Counted from the first letter of the stretch, positions 26,151 through 42,000 are shown. The stretch is 64,000 nt of DNA from Coenobita brevimanus (GCA_032717465.1 CM064681.1:13975954-14039953); one strand, 5' to 3'. The notes: generated by a model from the sequence alone, not told the origin. Program-made: numbers and translations.

Positions 26151-29101
26151 GGAAAACCAAAATACATAGCCATGCTAAGATATACAACTTATAAACATTA
26201 TATTGTTCTTCATATAGGCAGTTTTATTGTTCATGGGTCTAAACAATAAAGGGTTGCTGGAGCGTCGACTTGAACTATTGCCTGTCTTGTTGAGATTAAC
26301 TGAATTTTTAATTTCCGATCATTTTTTTTTTTTTTTAATCATCATACACTTACATCAAGGGTAGAAAGTAGTCCCAATTATGAACTAAGCAAGGCTGATA
26401 GCATCCGCTTTGGAGGCAGATCAAAACTTTTTTTGCTTTAGTGATTGCTGTATAAATAACTTCAAAATATATACTGGAAATTGATTCTGAAACATCCCCA
26501 GTTTTTCCGGGTGAGAAGACATTTCAGACATTGAAAAAATCACATTTAAGAAACATAGAACAAGAAAGAATTTGACACGTAAAAGGACATATCTGATGTT
26601 TTTAAGAATAAGTTTATACTGATTTGGGGGTCACTTAAAAAAGAGCTAAATCTCGAATGTTCTTTATCTGCACTTCAAGTACTTTGAAATTAAATAGAGT
26701 CACCTGACTAAATAAAAAAAAATATATATATATATATATATTTGCAGGACAGGTACATAAAAATGCAGGCTGAGGGAACAATAAATGAACTGTATAAATG
26801 CCGTCTGGACATTAGATTTTTACATTAGAAGGAGGGTCATTTGCGACATTTTTCATTTGTTATGGTTACTTCAGATAAAGAAATGGTCGTTTTTTTCACA
26901 GAAGAAGCATCACCTTTCGCAATAATTCAAAACTATTATTCTTGAGTGATCCTCAAAACGGCATAATTGAGCGCGAAAACATTCAATATTAAATTTCCAA
27001 AAGTCTTCTCTAAATTACCAGGGAAACAATCCGATTTGTACCTAAAATTCAGAAAACATCTCAGGATGAGAAAATTCTGTCTTGGATAAATAAATCAGTA
27101 ACAAGGCTAAATGAGATAATACATAGGATGAAATCGATTCACATGTAAAGAAGGCTGGCATTTGAGGGGTTTAAGACCAACGAATTTCATTTGATTAGAC
27201 GTGAAAACAACTTGGAAATTTAGGAATAAAAGACATTATTTTTATCTGTATAAATGGGCTTTTAACTGGCATCTCGGGGAATATTTTCGAAGTTTGACGG
27301 ATCAAGTAATATCATTATCCATATTTAAGAAGGCAAAATCACCCCGAAAGGCAGTAAATCGTTCACAAGATATATATTTGGAAAATCAAAATAGCTCTAA
27401 TGAGATATAAATTATAAACGTTATTCGGTTCCCCCTATGAGCAGTTTTATTGCTCAGGATTAGTCTAAAAAAGAAACAAAAAAAAAAACAGGTTGCATGA
27501 GCGTCGAACTGAACAGTAGTGTCTGCCGTGTAATGTTAGATGCATTTTTCATTTCTGATGAGTCTTTTGGCTACTTCTTTTTATTAATCTTAGCCGTGAC
27601 TTTGCCTGATAGCATCCGCCTTGGTGGCAGGTCAAAACTATTTTACTGGAGTGATGGCTGTAAAAACGTATTTTTGTTCGAAATCGCTAAATATCTAATC
27701 TCCACAAATGTACTCAAATTTGACAGCGAAACACACCAAATATTTTCCAAAGCTCATGAAGAATTACCAAGTGTGAAAAAAATATCACTAACGAAATATA
27801 TAACCAGAAATCGATTGACTCGTAAAGAGAGCTAGCACCTAAGGGTTTAAGAACAAGAAGTCTCAATTGATTTGGGAGTCAACGAAACAAGCGAGAAATC
27901 TCGACTTAGTATTCTTTTTTATCTGCTGTAGAAGCACTTTAAAATTTCATCGATAACCCTGAGTAATTAAAAAAAAAATATTTATACATTATTGACGTTC
28001 GTGTTAGACCATAAACCTCATTTCCTTTGGTAAAATCTCTCCAAATTGTGATACCTCGTGAGAATGAATACGGAAGTGCTTTTGACTCACCTAAAATGTT
28101 ATACGAGAAATTATAAACACTATCGCATTAAAGAGGTATATAATTAATTAATATTTATAACTTTATTCCTCGTCTCCGTAGACATAGTGAATGATAGCTA
28201 CAAAAAATTCAGGTTGATGTACCACTAAATGAACTGTATTAATGCCGTCTGGAGATTGTTTTTTTTACATTAGTGGGAGGGTCATTTGTGACATTTTTCA
28301 TTTTTAATGGTTAAATCAGATAGTAAAATGGTCAAGTAGTTCTGATACGGTGAAGGCAATTCTTGAGAAATAATTCAAAACTATTATACTTGAGTTATCC
28401 TAAAGACCATATAAATGAGCGCGAGAACATTAAATACGCAACTCCCACAAATCTACTCTATATTAACCGGGAAACATGTAATTTGATGGGTTTAAGCGGA
28501 AAAAGTTTCGTTTGATTAGAGCCTTGAAAAAACTTGAAAACTTAAAAAAAGATATTATCTATATGTTTATAACTAGGGATTTATGGTGGCGTCTTAAGCC
28601 TCCTGATCAAATATTAAAAATGGAAAATTTTCACAACACGACGGTTCGTTTGATATCATTATCCATATTAAGCAAGATAAAATCACTCTGGAAGGCAATA
28701 AAGTTTAAATGAAATTTGCTTAGGTATAGATTGTCAGATATATATTATTATGAAAGTAATTACATAGCCGTACTGAGATAAACAACTTGTAAACATTACT
28801 TGGTTCCTCGTATACGCAGTTTTATTGTTCATTATTGGCCCAAAAAAAATTCAGGTTCATGGAGCGTCGACCTAAACTATTGTCTGTCGTGTTGAGATTC
28901 ACTGAATTTTTTATTTCCGATGTCTATTGTCCTTTTGTTTTTAATTCACCTTAGCCGTGACTTTAAGGCTAAAAAGCAGTGCTAATTGTGGAGAAGTAAC
29001 GGCTGATAGCATCTGCTATCTGTGGGTGGTTCAAAACAATTTTGGAGTAGTGATTGCAGTATTTTTGGTCGATATCGCTAAATATGCAACTTAAACAAAT
29101 G
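26151..29101. repeat. Dimeric satellite with short (TA)n, partner of 9391-12417
   Basis: Half starts near 26398 (B), 26908 (A), 27612 (B), 28353 (A) and 29009 (B). It includes the 20-bp TA tract at 26722-26741 that is 110 bp in copy 1. Confidence 0.85.
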
Positions 29102-29296
29102 TTTCATTCATTCATTCATTGCCAGACGCCATGTATCCCAAACGGGGTGGCCAACGGCTTAGAGTTAATTGTTTTACAGGAAGGGGCACTAATCCTCCAC
29201 CAACCCCACTTGACATGTAGGGATGGCAACAGCATCTGGTGTTCCCAGGCGGTCACCCATCCAAGTACTAACCAGACCCAACGTTGCTTAACTTCG
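29102..29296 (-). mobile_element. 5S-rRNA-derived SINE, copy 2
   Basis: Partner of 12418-12612, identical by eye. The 5S part lies at 29225-29296 and the (TGAA)n tail at 29102-29120, minus strand. The 5S intermediate element and box C region (GGATGGGTGACCGCCTGGGA) is kept. Confidence 0.8.
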
Positions 29297-31171
<1,875 letters not shown>

Positions 31172-33166
31172 AGATTTACACATGAAGATTCGTGTTATAC
31201 CATTAGCCACATTTCCTTGGTAAAAATGTCACACCTGTGACATCTCTTGAGAAGGAATATTGATGAGGTTTTGACCCTCACCAAAAATTTATACAAGAGA
31301 TTATAAACTATCGGAATACCGAGATATTTATTTAATTACCATTTATAACAATATTCCTCATCCCTGTAGACATATAGTTCATGATTCCTACAAAATTTGC
31401 AAGGTGGAGGAACACAAAAGTAACTGTATTATCTCCCTAGGCACATTGTTCATGAATGCTACAAAGTGAGCAGGTTGAAAGACTATTAAATGAACTTTAT
31501 TAATGTCGTCTGAAGATTGTTTGGATTTTTACGTTAGGATGAAGTCATTTGTGACTTCATTTTTACAGGAAACCAGATCAAAAAATGGTCAAGTTTTTGT
31601 TTACGATAAAAACATCGGCTTTGGGAAATATTTAAATCTATGATACCTAAATAAAATTAAAAACTGCATAGTTGCGGGCCAATACAAAAACCATGGAATT
31701 TCCACAAATGTCGTCTGTTAGCTAGGAAACAGTCCCAGTGATATGTAAAATTTAGAAAACATTCCTAAAGGTGAGAAATTTCCATCTCTGAAAAGAAGAC
31801 CAATGACAAGACTAAATGAGTAAATAAGTAGGATGAATTCAATTCACAGATAAAGAAGGCGGGCATTTGAGGGGTTTAACACCAACGAGTTTATTTGATC
31901 AGTGGCGTGAAAACAACTAGGAAGATTTAAAAATAAAATGAAATTTATTTTTATCTGTAAAACTATGGCTTTACAGTGGCATCTCGGAGCTACTGATCAA
32001 ATATAAAAAATGGAATATTTCCGCAGTTTGACGGTTCGTGTGATATCATTATCCATATTTTAGAAGGTAAAATCACTCCGAGAGATAAATCATCAACATG
32101 AAAACTGATTAGGTGTTGATTATAAGATATATATTATTCGGAAAACCAAAATACATAGCCCTACTGAAATATACAAATTATAAACGCCATTTTGTTTCTT
32201 CTACATGTAGTTTTATTTTTCATGATGGGTCTTAAAAAAAAAAAAAAAAAAACCGGTTGCTGGAACGTGGAACTGGTGTTGTGTCTGCCGTGAAGGGTTA
32301 ACTGGATTATTAATATCCGATGAGTGTATTGACCATTTCTCTTCATTCATCTTTTTCGTGACTTTAAAGCACGAAAAGCAGTGCCAATTGTGAACTAGTT
32401 ACGGCTGGTAGCATCCGCTTTGGTGTCAGTTCAAAACTATTTTACTAGAGTGATGGCTGTATGAACGTATTTTTTTGGGGGAAAACGCTAAATATGTAAG
32501 CCACAAACGTACCAAAAACTGATTGCGAAACACACCAAATATTTGTCAGAACTCACAAAACTTTTGAAAATGTGAAAAAAAAAAAGTTTTACGAAATATA
32601 TTAATAGAAATCGATTGACACTTAAAGAGAACTGGCATCTAAGGGTTTATGAACATGAAGTCTGAATTGATGCGGGAGTCACCGAAACAAGCGAAAAATT
32701 TCGACTGAGTATTCTTTTTATCTGCTGTAGAAGCACTTTAAAATTACATCGAACCTCCTGATTGAATGTAAGAAAAAAAAAAAATGCACATTATTAAGAT
32801 TCGTGTTAGATAATAAGCCATATTTTCTTAAGTAAAATCTCTCAAAACTGTGATACCTCGTGAGAATGAAAACGTGCGTACTTTTGACTTTGACCTAAAA
32901 AGCTATACGAGAAAACATAAACACTATCGTAATACCGAGATAAATCATTAATTACCATTTCGTAATACCGAGATATATAATTAATTAAAATCTATAACTT
33001 TACAAATACTGCAGGTTGAAAGAACACTAAATGAGCTGAATTAATTTCGCCTGGAGACTAATTTTTACATTAGAAGGAGGGTCATTTTTGACATTTCTCA
33101 CTTCGAACAGTTATTTCAGATAAAAAAAATGGTCACGTTTTGTTACGGAAAAAGCATCCCCTTTAG
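31172..33166. repeat. Dimeric satellite, includes 1.17 kb lost from copy 1
   Basis: Half A near 31611, half B near 32410, half A near 33153. Bases 31260-32430 have no counterpart in copy 1. A poly-A run lies at about 32232-32250. Confidence 0.85.
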
Positions 33167-33689
33167 CAATTGTTGGAACTTCATAGCCACCATTTATATA
33201 TATGTAACTCTTTAATCTTGAGTTTTTGGTTAAAGTTATTTTAGTAATTGAAGAGCAGGAAGAGTTAAAGGTGAATACAGGGAGTTGATCTTCAAAGAAA
33301 GTCTAAGTTGAGCAGCGTGTGTATTACAAAGGAAATTGGACCCCTCTTCTTATTTGATCTCTCCACTACCTACCAGTTCTATGGGTTGCCCCTTTCTGAG
33401 CTCTGATTCCTACATTCTCGTTTAGCAGGGGTCGTGTCACGTGTGCTATACTGTCGTGGAAACTTCTAGAACACTGAATGTTTGTGTGTATGTACTGTAC
33501 TGCTTCCGTTGCACGACCAGCATTCCTTCACTTTGGAAGTTCCAAGCTAATTTCCTTTTGCTTGATTCTCGCTGATACACTACCTATGTCACACCCTGGC
33601 TTGGTGCTTCTATCTATCTATCTATCTATCTATCAATCTGTCTATCTATCTCTGAGTTGTGTCATTATAATATGGAGTCCTGACACAAT
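33167..33689 (+). mobile_element. Solo LTR, copy 2
   Basis: 515 bp (33171-33685) with CAAT at 33167-33170 and 33686-33689. It is 9 bp longer than copy 1 through one extra TATC unit and a 5-bp repeat in TGTACTGTACTGC. The TATAAAG box of copy 1 reads TACAAAG here, so the box is mutated. Confidence 0.75.
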
Positions 33690-34002
33690 AATGCAAAACT
33701 ATTATACTCGAATGATCCTAAAAGCAGTATAACTGAGGGCGAAAACACTTAAATATGAAACTTCCACAAATCTACTCTAAATTAGCTGGGAAACAATCCA
33801 ATTTGTATCTAACATTCAGAAAACATTTTTGAGGTTGAGAAAACTGAGTCATGTAAAAAAAAAAAAAAATCAGTAACAAGGCCAAATGAGGAAATACTTA
33901 GGATGAAATAGATTCACACGTAAAGAAGGCTGGCAATTGATGGGTTTAAGCCGAAAGAGTTTTGCTTGATTAGAGACGTGAAAACAACTTGGAAACATAG
34001 AT
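33690..34002. repeat. Satellite, A half before the LINE
   Basis: Partner of 15709-16017. It ends ACATAGAT; ATAGAT at 33997-34002 recurs at 36489-36494 on the other side of the LINE. Confidence 0.85.
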
Positions 34003-34197
34003 CTATCTATCTATCTATAGCCCGACGCCCTAATCCCCCAAACGGTGGCCGCAGACAAAACGCCTCCAAGTCACTCTGTCACCCACCATTTGACTACCCT
34101 CCCCCCAACTCACCCCCCCCCTCCCTCATATACCTCTTAACTCCATCCCTCCACCTCATCCTCGGTCTACCCCTCCCTCTCCCTCCCTCCACCTCAC

Positions 34198-34894
34198 CTA
34201 CATACACCCTCTAAGTCTTTCATTCTCCATTCTCTTCACATGTCCAAGCCACCTCAGTGTATTTCTCCTAATCTTTTCAACCACATCCACATCTACCCCA
34301 CAACGGTCCTTCACTTCTTCATTCGTCAACCTGTCCCTCCACGTCACTCCACATGCTCCTCTCAAGTAACTCATTTCCACTGCTCTCTCTTGACTTGTTT
34401 CCCTCTTGCAAGGTCCACGCCTCGCTTCCATACGTCAGGGTAGGGATCACAATACCATCATGCAGTGACTTCTTAACTTCCATACTCACCTCCCTATTTC
34501 TCATCACTGCTTTCAGTGTACCAACAACCTTTCTTTCCTGCTGTACCCTTTCACGTACTTCATCCCCCAAAGTTCCATCCTTACTCATCACTACCCAAGT
34601 ACTTGAATACACTCACATTCTCCATATCCTCACCATCCAACCTCACTGAACACTCTGTGACTTCATTCCTCTCAAACACCATAACTTTACTTTTGTTTAC
34701 ATTAACTTTCAGATTCCTCCTCCTACACACTGTCCCAAATTCATTCACCAAACCTTGCAACTCCCATTCATCTTCACTCAACAATACTGTATCATCAGCA
34801 AACAGCAACACCGGAAGCTTCCAAATCTCACCCTCATTCATTAGGGCCAGCCCCACATCCACTGGCCTACCTTGCACCTCCTTTACAAGCCCAT

Positions 34895-34960
<66 letters not shown>

Positions 34961-36485
34961 CAGCCATGGAGACATCACACAACCCTGTTTCAGTCCCACA
35001 TTGAGATCAAAGAACTCAGCTCACCATCCACTCGCACCGTAGCCCTAGCTCCCTCGTACATACTCTTCACAGCACTCAAAAATTTCCCCTCCATATATTC
35101 TTAATACCTTCCACATACCTTGCCTATCTATTCTGTCAAGTTTTCTCCAAGTCCATGAAGGCAGCATACACTTTCCTTCCCTTCTCTAGATACTTCTCCA
35201 CTAAACATCTTAGAACAAATATCTGATCTACACACCCTTTTCCCTTCCTAATTCCCTCTTGTTCTTCTCCAACTAGCTCCTCTGTCATATGCCTAACCCT
35301 ATCAATGAGTATTCTACCATATATTTTACCAGTCACACTAAGAAGGCAAATACCCCTATGGTTACCACATACTTCTCTCTCCCCTTTTCCTTTTCTACAG
35401 AGGAACAATTATACCTGATTTCCAGTCCTCTGGAACCCTTCCCTCTTCCCAAGCCAATCTACATAACTTCCATATCCACTCCACAACAATCTCACCCCCA
35501 TACCTAAGCATTTCACCACACACACTCCATCAATTCCTGGGGCCTTCCCCAGCTTAATCTTCTTCATCGCTTCCACTACTTCCGACCTACTGATCTCTTC
35601 CTCCCTCCTCTCATCTCTTCTTCTCCCAGCCATTCCCCAACCACTTATACTGCTCTCACTCTGTACATTCAACAAATCCTCAAAGTGCTCCTTCCATCGC
35701 CTCAATTTCTCTCTTCTCCACCAACAATCTATTATTCCTATCTTTCACTCCCCTACTATTTCCCCTTTCACACTGCCTTACTTTCTTTACCTCCTTCCAA
35801 AACAATTTCTTACTCTCCTTCCATTTCACACTCAGATTCCTCCCAAACTCTTCATCCACTTTCTTCTTACTCTCCTTCACCAGTCTCTTAACCTCCCTTC
35901 TCCTGCTCACATATACCTCTCTCTTCTCTCATCTTCTCCCCTACCTCTACTCGCCAACCATTCATCATATGCCTTCTTATTTTGTTCCACAGCTCGTTTC
36001 ACATCATCATTCCACCATGCTGACCCTTGCACACCCTTGCATCTCCTCCTCACTCCACAAACCGCCTCACACGCTGCGCTTATTCTTCCGTGAATATCTT
36101 ACGACCTTCCACCGCTACCACCTTCCCAGTCTTTCTTCCACTATGCTCTTATACTGTCATTTTCTCACTATCTTGCAATTTCTCCACTTCTCACAGGAGT
36201 TGCTTCCTCCTGTCTTCCCCTTCGTGTCCTCAACCACTTTCTTTGCAGCTCTACCTTGGCCATCACTAAGTGATGGTCGAAGACTCCATTCCCCCACCTT
36301 CTTCACACTCTTGCATTCAACACTTTTCTCATTCGCTCATCCACACCCACGTAGTCTATCATTGCCTTTCGTTCAACAAGTTCACCATCCATCTTCCTAA
36401 TTACTCTCCATGTATACCGGTGGATCATCTTATGACGAAAGTAGGTGTTGGCTACTGGCAACCCCTTACCTGCACAGATGTCCAA
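34198..36485 (-). pseudogene. Endonuclease-reverse transcriptase ORF remnant, unit 1
   Basis: Minus-strand pieces in order: endonuclease C-terminus (36485-36303: DICAGKG, HRYTWR, DYVGVDERMR); a basic linker (35910-35680); the RT N-terminal part with KAPGIDG (35705-35409); RT fingers with GNHRGICLLSV and FMDLEK (35408-35136); RT motif [14 protein letters not shown] (about 34985-34945), followed by a (TA)n insert; palm motif with catalytic LLFADDTVLL, NVNKSKVM and FKYLGS (34898-34581); C-terminal YGSEAWTL (34612-34319) and LRWLGHVKRM (34431-34198). Several frameshifts separate the pieces, so no full protein is made. Catalytic FADD is intact; the YDR that should follow DLEK is shifted out of frame. 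Confidence 0.8.
34897..34956. repeat. (TA)n inside the RT reading frame, unit 1
   Basis: 60 bp of TA at the codons for Ile-Tyr-Met in the conserved LFNIYMDG of RT. The other units have 96 and 86 bp at this point. Confidence 0.95.
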
Positions 36486-36488
36486 GTT

Positions 36489-37259
36489 ATAGATAAAAAG
36501 TATATAATTATTTTCTCTATAAGCAGGGATTTATATTGGCCTCATAAGCCTCCTGATCAAATGTGTGATATTATCTATATTATCCGTGATAAAATAACTC
36601 TGAAAGTCAATAAATAATTTAAACGACAATTGTTTAGGTATTAATAATCAGATACTTATATTATGAAAAAGTAAATACATAGCCTTACTGAGATATACAA
36701 TTTATAAACATTACTGGTTTCCTCATATACTGTTTTTTTTAGTCTAAAAAAAAATAAGGTTGATGGAGGGTCGACCTCAACTATTGTCTGTCCTGTTGAT
36801 TAACTGAATTTCTAATATCCGATAAGTCGTGTCTTTTTTTTTTTTTTTTTTAAATTCACCTTTGCCGTGACTTTAAGGCTAAAAAGTACTGCCAATTGAG
36901 AAGTAGTCGTGGATGATAGCATCTGGATTTTAGGTAGTTCAAAACTATTTTTGAGTAGTAATTTCTGGGTAATCGTATTTTTGGTCGATATCAAGAAATA
37001 TGGAACTTCAACAAATGTACTCATAATTAATTGGGAAACACCCCCAATTACTTTAGGACCTCAGAAGACATTTCTGAGAGTGAAAAAGTCACATTGAGGA
37101 AGCATATAACAAGAAATCTATTGGCATGTAATTGGAACTTATATCTGAGGCGTGAAGGTCACCAAAACAAGCAAGGAACTTTCAATGTTCTTTATCTGCA
37201 GTAGAACCACTTTAATATTAAATCGAACCTCCTTACTGAATTAAAAAAAAATGCAAATT
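36489..37259. repeat. Satellite, end of A half and B half
   Basis: It resumes in half A just after the LINE (TCTATAAGCAGGGATTTAT) and has half B near 36914. A poly-T of 19 lies at about 36833-36851. Confidence 0.85.
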
Positions 37260-37504
37260 ATGTTAGTGTAAGGGAAAGGGGATGGGTTCATTATGATGTG
37301 GCAGGGGTAAACCAGTTCTGCTGTCGGGCCTTGCTGCGGATGTCACTGATATCACTGCGCAGGTGACCCTCGTGCGGTGCGGTGCAGAGAGGATGAATGT
37401 GTTTGTGTATGAGTAAATTGGGAGTGTGTCGTCCTGTCTCGGCTACCTCTCATTCCTTCAGGGAAGCAGCCTAGGTAGATAGATAGATAGATAGATGATA
37501 GTGT
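37260..37504 (+). mobile_element. SINE-like insertion with (TAGA)n tail, unit 1
   Basis: A 225-bp non-satellite insert (37270-37494) ends in (TAGA)n and is flanked by ATGTTAGTGT (37260-37269) and ATGATAGTGT (37495-37504), a 10-bp target duplication with one mismatch. The body is GC-richer (GTCGGGCCTTGCTGCGGATG, then GTGCGGTGCGGTGCAG). I see no convincing tRNA or 5S head. Its tetranucleotide tail matches the LINE tail, so it may be moved by the same or a related LINE. Confidence 0.65.
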
Positions 37505-38895
37505 TATACCATAAGCCACATTTTCTTAGGAAAAATCTCTCAGATCTATGAAGCCTCTTGAGGAAGAATATTGAGAAGCTTTTCAGCACATAGAAATGTA
37601 TACGAGAAAGTATAAACTATCGCAATAAGGATATAAAATTAATTACCATTTATAACTTTATTCCTTATCTCCTTAGAGATATAGTTAAGGACTGCTACCA
37701 AACTGTGCAAGTTGAAAGAACTCTAAATGAACTGTTTTAATGTCGGTGGAGATTGTTTGAATTTTACCTTATGAAGAGTTCATTTGTGACTTCATTCCTT
37801 TTTAGAGCAAACCAGATAAAATATTGGTTATTTTATGGTTAAAGCATCCGCTTTAAAAATAATTCTAAAGAGTTATACTTGAATGATCTTAAAAATCGCA
37901 TGAGGGCGAAAACAAAAACCATGCAACTTCCACAAATGTACTCTAAATTATCAAGTTAACTCACTAACGTATGTCAAATTAGGAAAAAATTTCTAAAGAT
38001 GAGAAAGTCCCTTCTCGGAAAAGAAGATTAGTAACAATGTTAAATGAGGAAATACGTAGGAGGAAATCGATTCACTGTTGAAAACTTGGGGGGGGGGGGA
38101 AGAGGGGTTTAAGACAAACAAGTTTCATTTCATTAGAGACGTGAAAACAGCTTGGAAATTTAAAGGTAAACTGGATATTACTGTTAACTGTACAATTAGG
38201 GCTTTAAAGTGGCATCTTGTGCCTCCTGATCAAATTCTATAAATGGAAAATTTTCCTAGTATTTTGGTTAGTGTGATCATTATCCATATATTAGATTGTA
38301 AAATCATTCCTAAAGGCAAGAAATTGTTCACAAGAAAATTTTTTACGTATTTATGGTCATACATAAATTATCTAGAAAACAAAAATACATATACAACTTA
38401 TAAACATTATCTTGTTCCTCATATACGCAGTTTTACTGTTAATGATGGGTCTAAAAAACATCGGGTTGCCGAAGCGTCGACCTGAACTATTGTCTGTCAT
38501 TTAGTGATTGAATTTTTAATTTCCGATGAGACTATTTTTTTCATCTTAACCTTGACATCAAGGATAGAAAGTAGTGCCAATTTTGAATTAGTTAATGCTG
38601 ATAGAGTCCTCTTTGGTGGCTGTTAAAAACTTTTTTTGCTGGAGTGATTGCTGTATAAACGTATTTTTGGCCGAAATCACCCCCCATTTTTCAGGAAGTC
38701 AGAAGACATATCTGTCAAAAAATCACATTTAGAAACTTATAACAAGAAATCTATTGGTATGTAAAGGGAGCTGTCATTTGATGTGTTTACTAACATGAAG
38801 TTTGAATTGATCTGGGGATCACCGAAACAACGAGAATCTTCGAATGTTCTTTATGTACAATAGAACTACTTTGAAAATAAATGGAGCCTCTCAAC

Positions 38896-38949
<54 letters not shown>

Positions 38950-38958
38950 TCTGTATAT

Positions 38959-39032
<74 letters not shown>

Positions 39033-42000
39033 TGCACTTTATGGAGCTTTCTGTTATACTATAAGCCACATTTTCTTATGAAAAATCTCTAAGATCTGTG
39101 ATATTACTTGGGAAAGAATATTGAGTAGCTTTTGACCCTCACCTAAAAATTCATACGAGAAACTATAAACACCATCGCAATACCGAGATATGTAATTAAT
39201 TACCATTCATAACTTTATTCCTCATCTCTGTAAACATATACGTTATGAATGCTACTTGATGTGAAGGATTGTTTGGGTTTTAACGTTAGGAACAGGTCTG
39301 TTGAGATATTTTTCATTGTTAGAAGAAACCAGATTTAAGATATGGTCAAGTATATTTCTTATGGTAAAAGCATCCACTTTAGGAAAAATTCAAAAGAATA
39401 ACACGAATGAACTTAAAAATCGCATAATTAAGGGAGAAAACAGTAAGCATGAAGTTATCACAAATGTCCTTTAAATTAGCTCGAAACAGTCCCGAATGTA
39501 TGTAAAATTCAGAAAACATGTCTAAAGGTGGAAAATTCAGTCTCGGAAAAGAAAATCAGTAACAGGGCTAAATGAGGAAATACGTAGGATGAAATCGATT
39601 CATTGTTAATGAAGGCTGGCATTTTACTGGTTTCAGCCCAACGAGTTTCATTTGGTTAGAGAGGTTTAAACAACTTGGAAATTTAAAGATAAAACAGATA
39701 TTATTTTTTTGTATTACTAGGGTTTTAAAGTGGCATCTTGAGGCTCCTGATCAAATATAAAAAAATGGAATATTTTCTTAGTTTGACGGTTCGTGTGATA
39801 CCATCATCCATATTTTAGAAGGCAAAAACATTCCTAGAGACAATAAATCGTTGACAAGAAAATTGTTTTGGTATTGATTAACAGATATTTATCATTTGGA
39901 AAACCAAAATAAATAGCCGTGCTTATATATACATCTTATAAACGTTATTTGGTTTCTCATATACGCAGTTTTATTGTTCATGATGGGTTTGAACTGAATT
40001 TTTAATTTCCAGTGTCTATTTTTTTTTTTTTAATTAATTTTAGCCGTGACATCATGGATATGAAGTAGTTCATACTGTGAACTTGGTAAGGCCGAGAGCA
40101 TCCGCTTTGGTCGCTGTTCAAAACCTTTTTCCTGGAGTAATTGCCGTACAAACGTATGTTTGGTCGACTCGCGAAATATGGAACAAATATACTGAAAATT
40201 GATTGAGAAACACCTTTAATATTTCCAGAAGTCAGAAGATAATTCTGAGAAGTAAAAAATCACTAGGGTTTTAAAGTGGCATCTTGGGGCCCCTGATCAA
40301 ATATAAAAAAAATGGAATATTTTCGCAGTTTGTTCCTGTAATATCATTATCCATATCTTAGTAGGCAATATATCGTTGACACAATTGTTTGGGTATTGAT
40401 TATAAGATATATATTATGTGGAAAACCAAAATATATGGCCATGCTTATATATGCAATTTATAAACCATGTGTGGTTTCTCATGTAGCAGTTTTATTGGTC
40501 AAGATCGGTATAAAAAGAAACCCGTGGCCGGAGAGTCGACCTGGTCTGTTGTATGTCGTGTTGTTTTTAACTGAATTTTTAATTTCCGATGAGTATTTTT
40601 TTTTTTTTTAAGCCGTGACATCATGGATATAAAGTTGTGCCAACTGTGAATTAGTTAAGGCTGATAGCATCCACTTTGGTGGAGGTTGAACACTTTCTTG
40701 CTGGAGTGATTGCTGTATAAACGTATTTTTCGTCGTAATCGCGACATATGGAACCAACAAATATACTGACAATTGATCGGGAAACACTCCCAACATTTCC
40801 GGAAGGAAGAAAATATTTCTGTGAAAAAAATCACATTTTAGAAACATAATAAGAAAGATATTGTCACATAAAGGAAGATGTCATCTGATGTGTTTAAAAA
40901 CAATAAGTTTGAATTCATCAGGGGGTAACAGAAACAAGCGAGAAACTTCGAATGTTCTTTATCTGCACTGGAAGCACAATGAAATTTAATCGAACCTCCT
41001 GACTAAATGTAAAATAAAAAAAAGAATATCTGCACATGAATGTTCTTGTTATACCATTAGCCACATTTCCTTTGGGAAAATGTCAAAACTGTGATACCTC
41101 TTGAGATGGAATATTCATGAGCTTTTGAGTCCCATGTAAAAATTTATACGAGAAAGTATAAACACTATGGCTGCACCGAGATATATAATTAATTTCCATT
41201 TGTAACTATTCCTCATATCCGTAGACATATAATTCATGACTGCTACAAAATGTGCAGGTTGAAGGAACACTAAATGAACTTTATTAATGTCATCTGGAGA
41301 TTGGATTTTTACGTTAGGAAGAGGTCATTTATGACTTTTTTCGACCGTAAAGGAAACCGGAAAAAAAAAAATGGTCAGGCTTTTTTACGGTAAAAGCAAC
41401 CGCTTTGGGAAATATTGAAAACAATGATACCTGAATAATCTTAAAAGCTGCATAATTGAGGGTGAATGCAATAAACATGCAACGTCCACAAATGTCAAAA
41501 TTAGCTAGGAAACGGTCCCAATGGTATGGAAAATTCAGAAAATATTTCTAAAGGTGAGAAAATTCCGTTTCGGAAAAGAAAATCAGTAACAAGACTAAGA
41601 AAATACATGGGATGAAATTAGTTCACAGATAAAGGAAGCTCGCATTTGAGAGGTTTTAGGTTAACGATTTTCATTTGATTAGAGACGTGAAAACAAATTG
41701 AAATTTTTGAGATAAAATGCCATTTATTTATATCTGTATAGCTATGGCTTTAAAGTGGCATCTCGGGGCACCTGAACATATAATAAAAGTGGAATATTTT
41801 CTCAGTTTGACGGGTTGTGATATCATTATCCATATTTTTGAAGGTAAAATTACTCCGAAAGACAATAAATCCTTCACAAGAAAATTGTTTAGGTATTGAT
41901 ATTTTGGTATACAGTATTTGGAAGAAAAAAAAAAAAAACTGAAATATACAAATTATAATCGTTATTTGGTTCCTCCTGTACACAGTTTTATTGTTCATAA

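Larger units (their letters stand above)
34003..36488 (-). mobile_element. 5'-truncated RTE-like LINE, unit 1
   Basis: A non-LTR retrotransposon of 2,486 bp on the minus strand. Its 3' end carries a (GATA)n tail (34003-34020), as in RTE-type elements that lack poly-A tails. Satellite flanks each side, with ATAGAT at 33997-34002 and 36489-36494 as a likely target duplication, blurred by the GATA tail. The 5' end is missing: it begins inside the endonuclease domain, while full RTE-like elements run to about 3.3 kb. The C-terminal region has RNTLRWLGHVKRM, seen in many invertebrate RTE-like LINEs. Clade placement is from motif memory, not alignment. Confidence 0.8.

Noticed and set aside
34198..36485. 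Active reverse transcriptase gene
   Set aside because: Several frameshifts, an internal TA expansion and a missing 5' end, although the FADD motif is intact.
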